Positions 48,866 through 56,682 of a stretch of DNA of 64,000 nt are shown piece by piece. Within the stretch, counting starts at the first letter, position 1; every line of letters begins with the position of its first letter. The DNA comes from an uncultured bacterium (lineage in GTDB: Bacteria; Bacillota_I; Bacilli_A; RFN20; CAG-826): NCBI GenBank assembly GCA_949283025.1, contig CASDRB010000002.1:1-64000 (forward strand), read 5' to 3'. The position numbers and the translations under genes are program-made. Under the pieces are notes generated by a model. It worked only from the letters and a program-made list of their open reading frames with translations, did no database searches and was not told the DNA's origin.

Positions 48866-48992
48866 AACTCGGCTCGATTAGAGACTACACACATCATGGA
48901 TTCAAGGTCCGTGTCCCATCGTGCAAGGGCACATTATATGGGGGATGCTTGTTAGAAATGATGGAGGCTAAACAAATAAGGAGGTCACATAG
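48866..48992 (+). promoter_or_regulatory. rpsB promoter and long structured leader
   Basis: An extended -10, TGcTATAAT (48857-48865), drives a leader of about 120 bases. It contains GTCCGTGTCCCATC...GATGGAGG-type complementary segments and GTGCAAGGGCAC, and ends with AAGGAGGTCACATAG before ATG 48993. The length and structure suggest autoregulation by S2, as known for rpsB in other bacteria, but I do not recognise a catalogued motif. Confidence 0.55.
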
Positions 48993-50012
48993 ATGAGTGA
49001 CGAAGTAAAAGAAGTTGTTGCAACCGAAGAAGAAGTTGTTGCAACCGAAGAAGTTTCCGCGATGGAGGCTGTGGTGCATGATCCTAACGCTCCAATCATC
49101 ACCATGAAAAAATTATTAGAGGCAGGAGCACATTTTGGTCATCCAACCAAACGTTGGAATCCAAAGATGAAAAAATATATTTTTGGTGCTAGAAATGGTG
49201 TTTATATCATTGATTTGCAAAAGACCGCTGAATGTATTACCACTGCGTATCTTGCTTTAAAAGATATTGTGGATAAAGGTGGAAAAGTTTTATTTGTCGG
49301 CACTAAAAAACAATGCAAGGAAGCTGTTGAAGCTGAAGCTTTGCGTTCTGGTTCATTTTTTATTACTAACCGTTGGTTAGGTGGAACATTGACTAACTTT
49401 AAAACTATCCAATCTCGCATTCGTTATTTAAAAGAATTGGAAAGACGTGATGAAGATGGTGAATTAGATTTATTAAGCAAAAAAGAAGCTGCTGCATTAC
49501 GTAAAGAAAAAGAAAAATTAGACAAAAACTTAAAAGGTATCAAAGAAATGAGAAAGGCACCAAATGCTTTATTTGTTGTTGATCCATATTCTGAACATAT
49601 CGCTATTTTAGAAGCGCACAAATTAAATATTCCTGTGTTTGGTATTGTCGATACAAATTCTAACCCAGATGAAATTGATTATCCGATTCCAGCTAATGAC
49701 GATGCGATTCGTTCTGTTGCATTAATTTTAGCTGTCATGGCCGATGCTGTTGTTGAATCAAAAGGTGGTTTACCAGTAGTGGCGTATACAAAAGACGAAG
49801 GCGAAGAAGTAACTATGAAAGATGCTATTCGTCAAGCCGATAAAGAAAACGCTGAAAAATTAGCTAGAATTCGCGCTGAAAGAAAAGCAAGACAAGAACG
49901 TTTTGAAAAAGAGCAAGCTGATCGTGCCAAAGCACGTGCTGCTCGCGAAGCTGCTGAAGAAAAAAATACTGCAGAAGAAGAAACTGCCAGCGAAGAAGAA
50001 AAAGGAGAATAA
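48993..50012 (+). CDS. rpsB: 30S ribosomal protein S2 with N- and C-terminal extensions
   Basis: The S2 core starts at about residue 37 ([24 protein letters not shown]) and runs to about 270, with [30 protein letters not shown] and [27 protein letters not shown]. The total of 339 residues exceeds the usual 230-260. The extra N-terminus (36 residues) is acidic and holds a repeated VVATEE; the C-terminus (about 275-339) is a Lys/Glu/Ala-rich coiled-coil-like tail. The AAGGAGG site supports ATG 48993; the next in-frame ATG (about 49062) lacks one. First gene of the rpsB-to-polC unit, 3 bases before tsf. Confidence 0.96.
   Translation: MSDEVKEVVATEEEVVATEEVSAMEAVVHDPNAPIITMKKLLEAGAHFGHPTKRWNPKMKKYIFGARNGVYIIDLQKTAECITTAYLALKDIVDKGGKVLFVGTKKQCKEAVEAEALRSGSFFITNRWLGGTLTNFKTIQSRIRYLKELERRDEDGELDLLSKKEAAALRKEKEKLDKNLKGIKEMRKAPNALFVVDPYSEHIAILEAHKLNIPVFGIVDTNSNPDEIDYPIPANDDAIRSVALILAVMADAVVESKGGLPVVAYTKDEGEEVTMKDAIRQADKENAEKLARIRAERKARQERFEKEQADRAKARAAREAAEEKNTAEEETASEEEKGE
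49011..49052 (+). repeat. 21-base perfect tandem duplication inside rpsB
   Basis: Two identical 21-base units (49011-49031 and 49032-49052) encode EVVATEE twice. The absence of any mismatch points to recent duplication or replication slippage. Confidence 0.95.
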
Positions 50013-50015
50013 TTT

Positions 50016-50894
50016 ATGGCAAGTGGTAATTTGATTGAATTGATTAAAATCTTGCGTGAACGTACTGGCGCAGGCATGATGGATTGTAAAAAAGCTTTAG
50101 AAGAAAATGATTTAGATTTAGATCGTGCTGGTGATTATTTACGTGAAAAAGGCATCGCTAAAGCTGCGAAAAAAGCCGATAGAATTGCCGCTGAAGGTTT
50201 AGCAGATGTTCATTATTGCCAAAAATGTGGCGTTTGCTCTGTCGTTGAAGTGAATTGCGAAACCGATTTCGTTGCACGCGGTGATGATTTCCATAATCTA
50301 GTTTCTGAAACTGGTAAGATTGTTCGTTTAAACCGTCCGTCTACGCTTGAACAAGCAAAAGAATTGACAAAAGAATTATATACAGACGCTACTGTTAAAA
50401 TAGGTGAAAAATTAGATTTTAGAAGATTTGATATTTTAACTCGTGAAGCAAATCAAACTATTGGTACATACATTCATATGGGTGGAAAAATTGCTGTCGC
50501 AGTAGTTATTGATAAGGAAGACCAAGAATTAGCTGATCAATTAGCAATGCATATTGCTGCTAATGCTCCAAAATATGTTACACCCGATCAAATTCCTAGC
50601 GACGCAGTGGAAAAAGAAACCCATATTCAACTCGAATTGATGAAAGACGATCCAAAATTAGCCGGAAAGCCTGAAGCAATGTTAAAAAATATCGTTAAAG
50701 GCAAGGTCAATAAAGTATTATTTGAATCAGTCTTAAGCGAACAAACTTACTTATTAGATGATTCTAAAAAAGTTTCACAAGTGCTTGCTGAAAATGGCAC
50801 AAAAGTTATTAAATTTGTTCGTTATTTAGTTGGCGAAGGCTTAGAAAAAAGACATGATGATTTCGCCGCTGAAGTCATGAGTCAAACAAAATAA
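50016..50894 (+). CDS. tsf: Elongation factor Ts
   Basis: Exchanges GDP for GTP on EF-Tu. A 292-residue protein with the UBA-like N-terminus (LIEIIKILRERTGAGMMDCKKAL) and the TDFVAR motif (about 84) that disrupts the EF-Tu nucleotide site, followed by the dimerisation/core domains (MHIAANAPKYV). GGAGAA overlaps the rpsB stop. A CQKCGVC segment at about 67-73 is an unusual Cys cluster in this position; four-Cys spacing is not complete, so metal binding is unproved. Confidence 0.97.
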   Translation: MASGNLIELIKILRERTGAGMMDCKKALEENDLDLDRAGDYLREKGIAKAAKKADRIAAEGLADVHYCQKCGVCSVVEVNCETDFVARGDDFHNLVSETGKIVRLNRPSTLEQAKELTKELYTDATVKIGEKLDFRRFDILTREANQTIGTYIHMGGKIAVAVVIDKEDQELADQLAMHIAANAPKYVTPDQIPSDAVEKETHIQLELMKDDPKLAGKPEAMLKNIVKGKVNKVLFESVLSEQTYLLDDSKKVSQVLAENGTKVIKFVRYLVGEGLEKRHDDFAAEVMSQTK

Positions 50895-50904
50895 ATATTT
50901 ATTA

Positions 50905-50932
50905 AAAGGAAACACTTTCGTGTTTCTTTTTT
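50905..50932 (+). terminator. Hairpin with T-run between tsf and pyrH
   Basis: AAAGGAAACAC (50905-50915) and GTGTTTCTTTT (50920-50930) form an 11-bp stem with a TTTC loop, followed by T. It should reduce transcription of pyrH and later genes relative to rpsB-tsf. Confidence 0.85.
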
Positions 50933-50951
50933 AATTTTAAAGGAGAACACT

Positions 50952-51668
50952 ATGTATAAGCGCATCTTATTAAAAATAAGTGGCGAATCTATCGCTGACA
51001 AAGATAAAAATCAAACTTTAAATTGTGAAAAGTTAAATGCCATTGCCAAAGAAATTAAAAATTTATCTGATAAAGGGCTGCAAGTGGGCATTGTTATCGG
51101 CGCCGGAAACATTTGGCGAGGAAAATTTGCCAAAAAAATTAATATAGATCCAGCAGAAGCAGATTATATGGGAATGCTAGGAACTATTATTAACGCTACT
51201 GCATTAGCTTCGGCTTTAAAAAATATCGATGTGAAAGCAGCAGTAATGAGCGCTATACATATTGATCCAATAACTTTACCTTTTGAAGAAAATAATGCTA
51301 AACGATTGCTTGAAGAAGGGAATGTGGTCGTATTTGGAGGTGGAACTGGCAAACCATTTTATACTACTGATACAGCCGCTACTTTACGAGCAATACAAAT
51401 TGATGCTGATTTAATTTGTATGGCCAAATATGGAATTGATGGTGTTTATGATGATGATCCCAATATCAATCCAAATGCTAAATTTATTAAGAATTTAACA
51501 TATGATCAAATTTTAAGTTCAAAACTTCAAGTTATGGATTTATCGGCAGTTGAATTAATCAAAGATAAAGATATTGAGATTAGAGTTTTTAATATGAATA
51601 ACCCCCGCAACATTGAAAAAGTGGTAAATGGCGAAAATATTGGTACAATAATAAAAAGAGGATTTTAA
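50952..51668 (+). CDS. pyrH: Uridylate kinase
   Basis: Phosphorylates UMP to UDP. A 238-residue hexameric amino-acid-kinase-fold enzyme: RILLKISGESI (5-15), IVIGAGNIWRG (about 49), DYMGMLGTIINATAL (about 72), VFGGGTGKPFYTTDTAA (about 131) and KYGIDGVYDDDP (about 160). AAAGGAG precedes ATG 50952. Four bases before frr. Confidence 0.97.
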   Translation: MYKRILLKISGESIADKDKNQTLNCEKLNAIAKEIKNLSDKGLQVGIVIGAGNIWRGKFAKKINIDPAEADYMGMLGTIINATALASALKNIDVKAAVMSAIHIDPITLPFEENNAKRLLEEGNVVVFGGGTGKPFYTTDTAATLRAIQIDADLICMAKYGIDGVYDDDPNINPNAKFIKNLTYDQILSSKLQVMDLSAVELIKDKDIEIRVFNMNNPRNIEKVVNGENIGTIIKRGF

Positions 51669-51671
51669 TTT

Positions 51672-52217
51672 ATGGATGAAATTACATTAGATATGAAATC
51701 AAAGATGGCTGGTACCATCGAAAACTACAAAACCAATTTAAAAACTTTAAGAACAGGAAGAGCAAACCCTGCTATTTTAGAAGGTATTATGGTTGATTAT
51801 TATGGTGATAAAATTGCTTTGATGCAAATTTCAGCAGTTTCGGTTCCTGAACCACGCCAATTATTGATTAAACCATATGATAAAAATGATTTAAAAGCTA
51901 TTGCGACCGCTATCAATGCTTCTAATATTGGTTTGGTTCCAAATAATGATGGCACTGCCATTCGTTTAGTTATTCCACCTTTAACCGAAGAAAGAAGACG
52001 TGAAATTGTCAAACAAGGTAAAAAATATGCTGAAGAGTGCAAGGTGGTTATTAGAAGCATTCGACGTGATTACATCGATTTAGTCAGAGCCGACGAAGAA
52101 GTTAGTGAAGATGTCATTAAACGAATTGAAAAAGAGATTCAAGAAGCGACTGATGAACAAGTTAAATTGGTCGATGCAATCATGGCAGAAAAAGAAAAAG
52201 AAATAATGGCTATTTAG
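51672..52217 (+). CDS. frr: Ribosome recycling factor
   Basis: With EF-G, splits post-termination ribosomes. A 181-residue tRNA-shaped protein with LRTGRANPAILEGIMVDYYG (about 27-46), QISAVSVPEPRQLLIKPYD, and RLVIPPLTEERRREIVKQGKKYAEE. It follows pyrH with a short gap and ends at a terminator. Confidence 0.97.
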   Translation: MDEITLDMKSKMAGTIENYKTNLKTLRTGRANPAILEGIMVDYYGDKIALMQISAVSVPEPRQLLIKPYDKNDLKAIATAINASNIGLVPNNDGTAIRLVIPPLTEERRREIVKQGKKYAEECKVVIRSIRRDYIDLVRADEEVSEDVIKRIEKEIQEATDEQVKLVDAIMAEKEKEIMAI

Positions 52218-52237
52218 TCGAAAAATACAATTAATAT

Positions 52238-52267
52238 AAACTGTTCTTAATTAGAGCAGTTTTTATT
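52238..52267 (+). terminator. frr terminator
   Basis: AAACTGTTCT (52238-52247) pairs with AGAGCAGTTT (52253-52262), one G-T pair, followed by TTATTTTT. Confidence 0.88.
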
Positions 52268-52328
52268 TTTATAAAAAAAGAAATAATTTTTATATAATTT
52301 TACATGTAATTGTGGCATACTATAAACT

Positions 52329-53075
52329 ATGAAAATAGAAGAAAACAAAATTAATTCATTAACGCATATTGCTTTTATTATGGATGGTAATGGGAGATGG
52401 GCAAAAGCAAGAAATTTGCCTAGAACTGCCGGACATAAAGTTGGTTGTGAAAGAGTTTCTGATATATATCAAGAATGTATTGCCCAAGGAATTAAAGTCA
52501 TTTCTTTATATGCTTTTTCTACAGAAAATTGGAATAGGCCTAAAACTGAAATCTCTTTACTTTTTAAGTATTTGGAACATTTTTTTAAACGTGAAATCAA
52601 TAATATGATTAATGATGGAACAAAAATTGTTGTCTCTGGCGATATTACGCGTTTACCAGAAAAAACTCAAACAATTGTCAATAATTCCATCGAAGCAACT
52701 AATCATTGCCAAAATCATATTTTTAATATTTGCCTCAATTATGGTGGAAAAGCCGAAATTATTAGAGCTTGCAAACAAATTTATGAAGATATTAAACTTG
52801 AAAAAATCGACATTGACCAAATAGATGAAACTAAATTTAATCAATATTTGTACACAAAGGATTTGCCACCGGTTGATTTATTAATTAGAACAAGTGGCGA
52901 AATGCGAATCTCAAATTTCATGCTTTGGCAATTAGCGTATGCAGAGATGATTTTTGATCCTACTCCATGGCCTGATTTTGATAAAAAGCATCTGCGACAA
53001 TGTTTGGATATTTATAAAAATCGTGATCGACGTTTTGGAAGAGTAAAAGATGATGAAGAAAAAAGTGACCAATGA
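52329..53075 (+). CDS. uppS: Isoprenyl transferase / undecaprenyl diphosphate synthase
   Basis: Makes the C55 carrier lipid by cis-prenyl elongation. A 248-residue protein with HIAFIMDGNGRWAK (about 12-25, catalytic Asp), LYAFSTENWNRP (about 65), and near the end DLLIRTSGEMRISNFMLWQLAYAE. No Shine-Dalgarno site; TTTACA (52299) and TATAAA (52321-52326) reach to 2 bases before ATG 52329, so either the mRNA is leaderless or the -10 used is the slightly earlier TACTAT. Overlaps cdsA by 26 bases. Confidence 0.96.
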   Translation: MKIEENKINSLTHIAFIMDGNGRWAKARNLPRTAGHKVGCERVSDIYQECIAQGIKVISLYAFSTENWNRPKTEISLLFKYLEHFFKREINNMINDGTKIVVSGDITRLPEKTQTIVNNSIEATNHCQNHIFNICLNYGGKAEIIRACKQIYEDIKLEKIDIDQIDETKFNQYLYTKDLPPVDLLIRTSGEMRISNFMLWQLAYAEMIFDPTPWPDFDKKHLRQCLDIYKNRDRRFGRVKDDEEKSDQ

Positions 53076-54072
53076 TGTATCGCCAGAAATAAAAAAATCA
53101 CTTAGAACTCGCATTATAACATCTATTGTTGGTGTAGCGATTGTTTTGCCCTGCATTTTTTTTGGCGATTATGCTTTTTTAATTTTGGTTTTAGCGGCTG
53201 TTGGCGTTGGTGGATATGAGTTAGTGAGATGCGCTAAGAAAAAGTACAATCCTGCTTTATATATTTTGTCAATTATTTTATTGTTGGCTTTTGCCACATT
53301 CCCTATATTAAAAAATCTTTTAACAAATGGAGCAAATGGATTTCATCTTTATGATGATTTTGACATTGTTTATGTGTCTGCTGCTTTAATTTTATTTGGA
53401 GCAATTTTATCATTCTCATTAGTTTTAATTGACAAAAACTTTGAAGTTAGAGACGCTTGTTATATTTTTGCTTTTGGAATAATTATTGGGTTAGGATCTC
53501 AATGCTTACTATTTTTAAGATATTTCCCAATGTATGAGGCATACGATGCGTTAATGATTAATAATGGCGATAATAAGTATTATTTTGATTGGGTTGAGTC
53601 TGCCATGTTGCTTGTTTTGGTTGTTGGTGGTTCATTGATGAGTGACACTGGAGCCTATTTTACTGGAATATTATTTGGAAAAAATAAAATTAATGAAAGA
53701 ATATCTCCTAAAAAAACATGGGAAGGATTTGTTGGCGGAATTGTTTTTTCTATGATATTTACTTTGGCTATCGGTTATGGCATGGCGGCTTGTGGAAGGC
53801 CAATTATTTCTATTTTTGGAATCGAATCTAATAATTGGTTTTATTTATTAATTGTATCAATTATTATCCCCTTTGTTTCTCCGCTTGGCGACTTTATATT
53901 TTCATCGATTAAACGTTATTATAACATTAAAGATTTTGGTTCAATTTTGCCTGGCCATGGTGGAGTTTTAGATCGCATTGATTCGGTTTTGTTTTCAGCC
54001 ATATCGGTTTCAATCTTAATAATTGTATTTAATTGCATTTATTATGGAACATGGGAGAATTTATTTATTTAA
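53050..54072 (+). CDS. cdsA: Phosphatidate cytidylyltransferase
   Basis: Makes CDP-diacylglycerol from phosphatidate and CTP. A 340-residue membrane protein, longer than the typical 260-290, with about eight helices; the diagnostic end is SPLGDFIFSSIKRYYNIKDFG...PGHGGVLDRIDS (about 280-315), and SDTGAYFTGILFGKNK lies near 198. The start is ATG 53050 or 53053, both inside uppS. The first 20 residues are basic and cytoplasmic. Confidence 0.95.
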   Translation: MMKKKVTNDVSPEIKKSLRTRIITSIVGVAIVLPCIFFGDYAFLILVLAAVGVGGYELVRCAKKKYNPALYILSIILLLAFATFPILKNLLTNGANGFHLYDDFDIVYVSAALILFGAILSFSLVLIDKNFEVRDACYIFAFGIIIGLGSQCLLFLRYFPMYEAYDALMINNGDNKYYFDWVESAMLLVLVVGGSLMSDTGAYFTGILFGKNKINERISPKKTWEGFVGGIVFSMIFTLAIGYGMAACGRPIISIFGIESNNWFYLLIVSIIIPFVSPLGDFIFSSIKRYYNIKDFGSILPGHGGVLDRIDSVLFSAISVSILIIVFNCIYYGTWENLFI

Positions 54073-54074
54073 AT

Positions 54075-55226
54075 ATGAAACGGATTATTCTTCTTGGCGC
54101 AAGTGGCAGTATTGGTAGTCAAACAATAGACATTATTAGAGATGATGATTCTTTTTCATTAATAGCGATTTCATGTGGCAAAAATATCGAACAATGTCAG
54201 AAAATTTTAAATGAATTTCCTTCAATCAAGTTTTGCTATTTGATAAAAAAAGCAGATGTTGAATATTTAAAAAATAAGTTTCCTAATGTCACTTTTTATT
54301 GTGAAGAAGACGGAATTGATAAAATGGTTGAAAATGTCGACGCTGATATGTGCGTTAATGCGTTGGTTGGCTTTGTTGGATTAAAACCAACACTGGTTGC
54401 ACTTAAAAAGAATATGGAAGTTGCTCTGGCGAATAAAGAAGCTCTTGTTGTGGGTGGGGAATTGGTTAACGATTTACTTAGCAAGGGTTATGGCAAAATC
54501 TATCCCATCGATTCCGAGCATGCCGCGATTCATCAATGCTTAAGCATTGATTCAAAAAATGTGAAAAACTTAATTATAACCGCCTCTGGTGGAGCTTTTC
54601 GAAACTTAAGTAGACCACAAACCAAAAACTTAAAAAAAGAAGACGCTTTAAAACACCCAACATGGAACATGGGCGCAAAAATAACGATTGATTGTGCAAC
54701 AATGATGAATAAATGCTTTGAAATAATAGAAGCTCACTATTTGTTTAATTATCCATATCGAAAAATAAAAGTTTTACTCCACGATGAATCTATGATTCAT
54801 TCGATGGTCAAATATAATGACGGAACTTATCGTGGAGAAGTTTCTAAGCCAGATATGCATAACCCAATCAATTATGCTTTGCATAGTGGACAATATCCAT
54901 TTACAACATACTCGAGCGATGATTATCATAAATTTGGTGATTTTCATTTTCATCGTTTTAATATAAAAAGATACCCTTTGGTTAAATATGCTAGTATTGT
55001 TATTTCCAAAAAAGGTTTATCTGGGACCGTTTTAAATGCTAGCAATGAAGTGGCTGTTAATGCTTTTTTGCAAGATAAGATAGGTTTTTTAGATATTGAA
55101 TATATCGTAGATCAATTAATGAATAGTTTTGTTAATATTGAACATCCTAGTTATGAGCAAATTTACGAAACCGATCAAAAAACGCGGCAAATTGCCAATG
55201 AATTAATTAGAAAGTTGAGGAATTAA
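54075..55226 (+). CDS. dxr: 1-deoxy-D-xylulose-5-phosphate reductoisomerase
   Basis: Second step of the MEP isoprenoid pathway, feeding UppS. A 383-residue NADPH enzyme: GASGSIGSQT (8-17), ALANKEALVVGG (about 122), DSEHAAIHQCL (about 150, metal site), TASGGAFRN (about 175), HPTWNMGAKITIDCATMMNK (about 200) and the late ASNEVAV. ATG 54075 is 2 bases after the cdsA stop; the upstream in-frame start at 54033 would put it well inside cdsA and lacks the MKxIxLLGASGSIG beginning. Confidence 0.97.
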   Translation: MKRIILLGASGSIGSQTIDIIRDDDSFSLIAISCGKNIEQCQKILNEFPSIKFCYLIKKADVEYLKNKFPNVTFYCEEDGIDKMVENVDADMCVNALVGFVGLKPTLVALKKNMEVALANKEALVVGGELVNDLLSKGYGKIYPIDSEHAAIHQCLSIDSKNVKNLIITASGGAFRNLSRPQTKNLKKEDALKHPTWNMGAKITIDCATMMNKCFEIIEAHYLFNYPYRKIKVLLHDESMIHSMVKYNDGTYRGEVSKPDMHNPINYALHSGQYPFTTYSSDDYHKFGDFHFHRFNIKRYPLVKYASIVISKKGLSGTVLNASNEVAVNAFLQDKIGFLDIEYIVDQLMNSFVNIEHPSYEQIYETDQKTRQIANELIRKLRN

Positions 55227-55227
55227 T

Positions 55228-56682
55228 ATGCCAGATTGGCTTTATAGTATATTGCAAATTATTTTATTTATCGTATGTTTGTCCACTTTAGTTTTGATTC
55301 ATGAAGCTGGGCATTTAGCTGCCGCAAAAATATTTAAAGTTTATTGTGCAGATTTTTCAATAGGATTTGGAAAGGCATTTTTGCATAAAAAACGCAAAAA
55401 AGGCGAAACTTATTTTTCTTTAAGAATTATTCCTTTTGGCGGATACGTTGCAATGGCTGGCGAAGAAGGAGAATTAGAAGGGATTGATGTTCCAAAAGAA
55501 AGAACTATTAATGGGATAAAAAAATGGAAAGCAGCCATCATCATGTCGGCAGGTATATTGATGAATTTAGTTGCGTCAATATTGTTGCTTTATATTTCTA
55601 ATCAATGCTTCATTACTCCCATTTTATCTATAGACGCTTTTGATGTTGAGAAAGATTCAATTGCTGAAAAAGCAGGGATAACTAGTTTCAACTATGATAC
55701 TATGAGCGGCAACATTTTTTCGGTATATAGTTCATCTAAAAATGGTGTTGCTTATTATATTTATTCATTTGATAGTTTTGTGACTTTTGAAGATGAAACA
55801 ACTTTAAATGTGGTCGGAGTTGTAAACGATTCTGATGTGAGTTTGGTGGATTTAACATTCGATCAATCTATAAAATACTATACTTATAATTTGACTGATA
55901 AAGTTGATAGTAATGATTTGATTGAAGTTGATATAAATTTTGATAATATGGTTAGCGCTTCTAGCATTAATTCTAATCAGTCTCCTGTTAAAAATTTAAC
56001 TTTGAATTTGCATTCAATCGCTGCTGGAAATGATAATGATTTTTATTGTCTTGGTTGCGGCGAAAATTTAACAAGCGATGAGATTGTTTTTAACGACGCT
56101 GGACATATGTATCATTCACACTGCCCACACCCTTTATTGTGCGATGGAACATCATTAGTTAGAAAAAATGTTAAAAACAATGGCAAATATAGTTTAATTT
56201 TAAATGTTGAAAAAGATGAAAACGGCAATAAAACATTCCAAAATAGTGGTTTAAAATTTGATTTGCATGAATACTGGCAATCCTTTACTCAAGCTTGGAC
56301 AAACACATTTAAACAATTCGCTAATGGATCAGGTTTAATTTTTAAGACATTAGGAGGATTATTTATTGGCCAAGGTTGGAACAATGTTGGGTCAGTTGTT
56401 TCTATTTATACAAGTTCAAAAAATGTGATTTCAATAACTGGTAAATATGCTCCAACATATTTGACATATTATTGGGGAATTATTTCTGTCAATTTAGCTA
56501 TTTTTAATCTTTTACCATTTCCTGGTTTAGATGGGTGGCAGTTATTAGTTTTAGCAATTGAAGGAATTACTCGTAAAAAAATACCAGATAAAGTTAAAGT
56601 GATAGTATCATATATTGGATTAGCTTTATTGTTTGGTTTGATGATTGTGTTGTTAATAAAAGATGTAATAGGATTATTTTAA
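55228..56682 (+). CDS. rseP: Site-2 metalloprotease RseP with an atypical outside domain
   Basis: Intramembrane zinc protease that clips membrane-bound regulators and signal-peptide remnants. His25-Glu-x-x-His29 (HEAGH) in the first helix binds zinc; the partner NLLPFPGLDGW motif is near residue 430. Helices lie at about 7-28, 108-128, 425-445 and 465-482. RseP relatives have one or two PDZ domains between helices 2 and 3; here about 230 residues (130-355) replace them, without a clear PDZ carboxylate loop, and they contain Cys274, Cys277, His293, His296, His298, Cys299, His301 and Cys305. The total of 484 residues exceeds the usual 420-450. It follows dxr by one base; the proS gene that usually comes next is missing. 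Confidence 0.93.
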   Translation: MPDWLYSILQIILFIVCLSTLVLIHEAGHLAAAKIFKVYCADFSIGFGKAFLHKKRKKGETYFSLRIIPFGGYVAMAGEEGELEGIDVPKERTINGIKKWKAAIIMSAGILMNLVASILLLYISNQCFITPILSIDAFDVEKDSIAEKAGITSFNYDTMSGNIFSVYSSSKNGVAYYIYSFDSFVTFEDETTLNVVGVVNDSDVSLVDLTFDQSIKYYTYNLTDKVDSNDLIEVDINFDNMVSASSINSNQSPVKNLTLNLHSIAAGNDNDFYCLGCGENLTSDEIVFNDAGHMYHSHCPHPLLCDGTSLVRKNVKNNGKYSLILNVEKDENGNKTFQNSGLKFDLHEYWQSFTQAWTNTFKQFANGSGLIFKTLGGLFIGQGWNNVGSVVSIYTSSKNVISITGKYAPTYLTYYWGIISVNLAIFNLLPFPGLDGWQLLVLAIEGITRKKIPDKVKVIVSYIGLALLFGLMIVLLIKDVIGLF

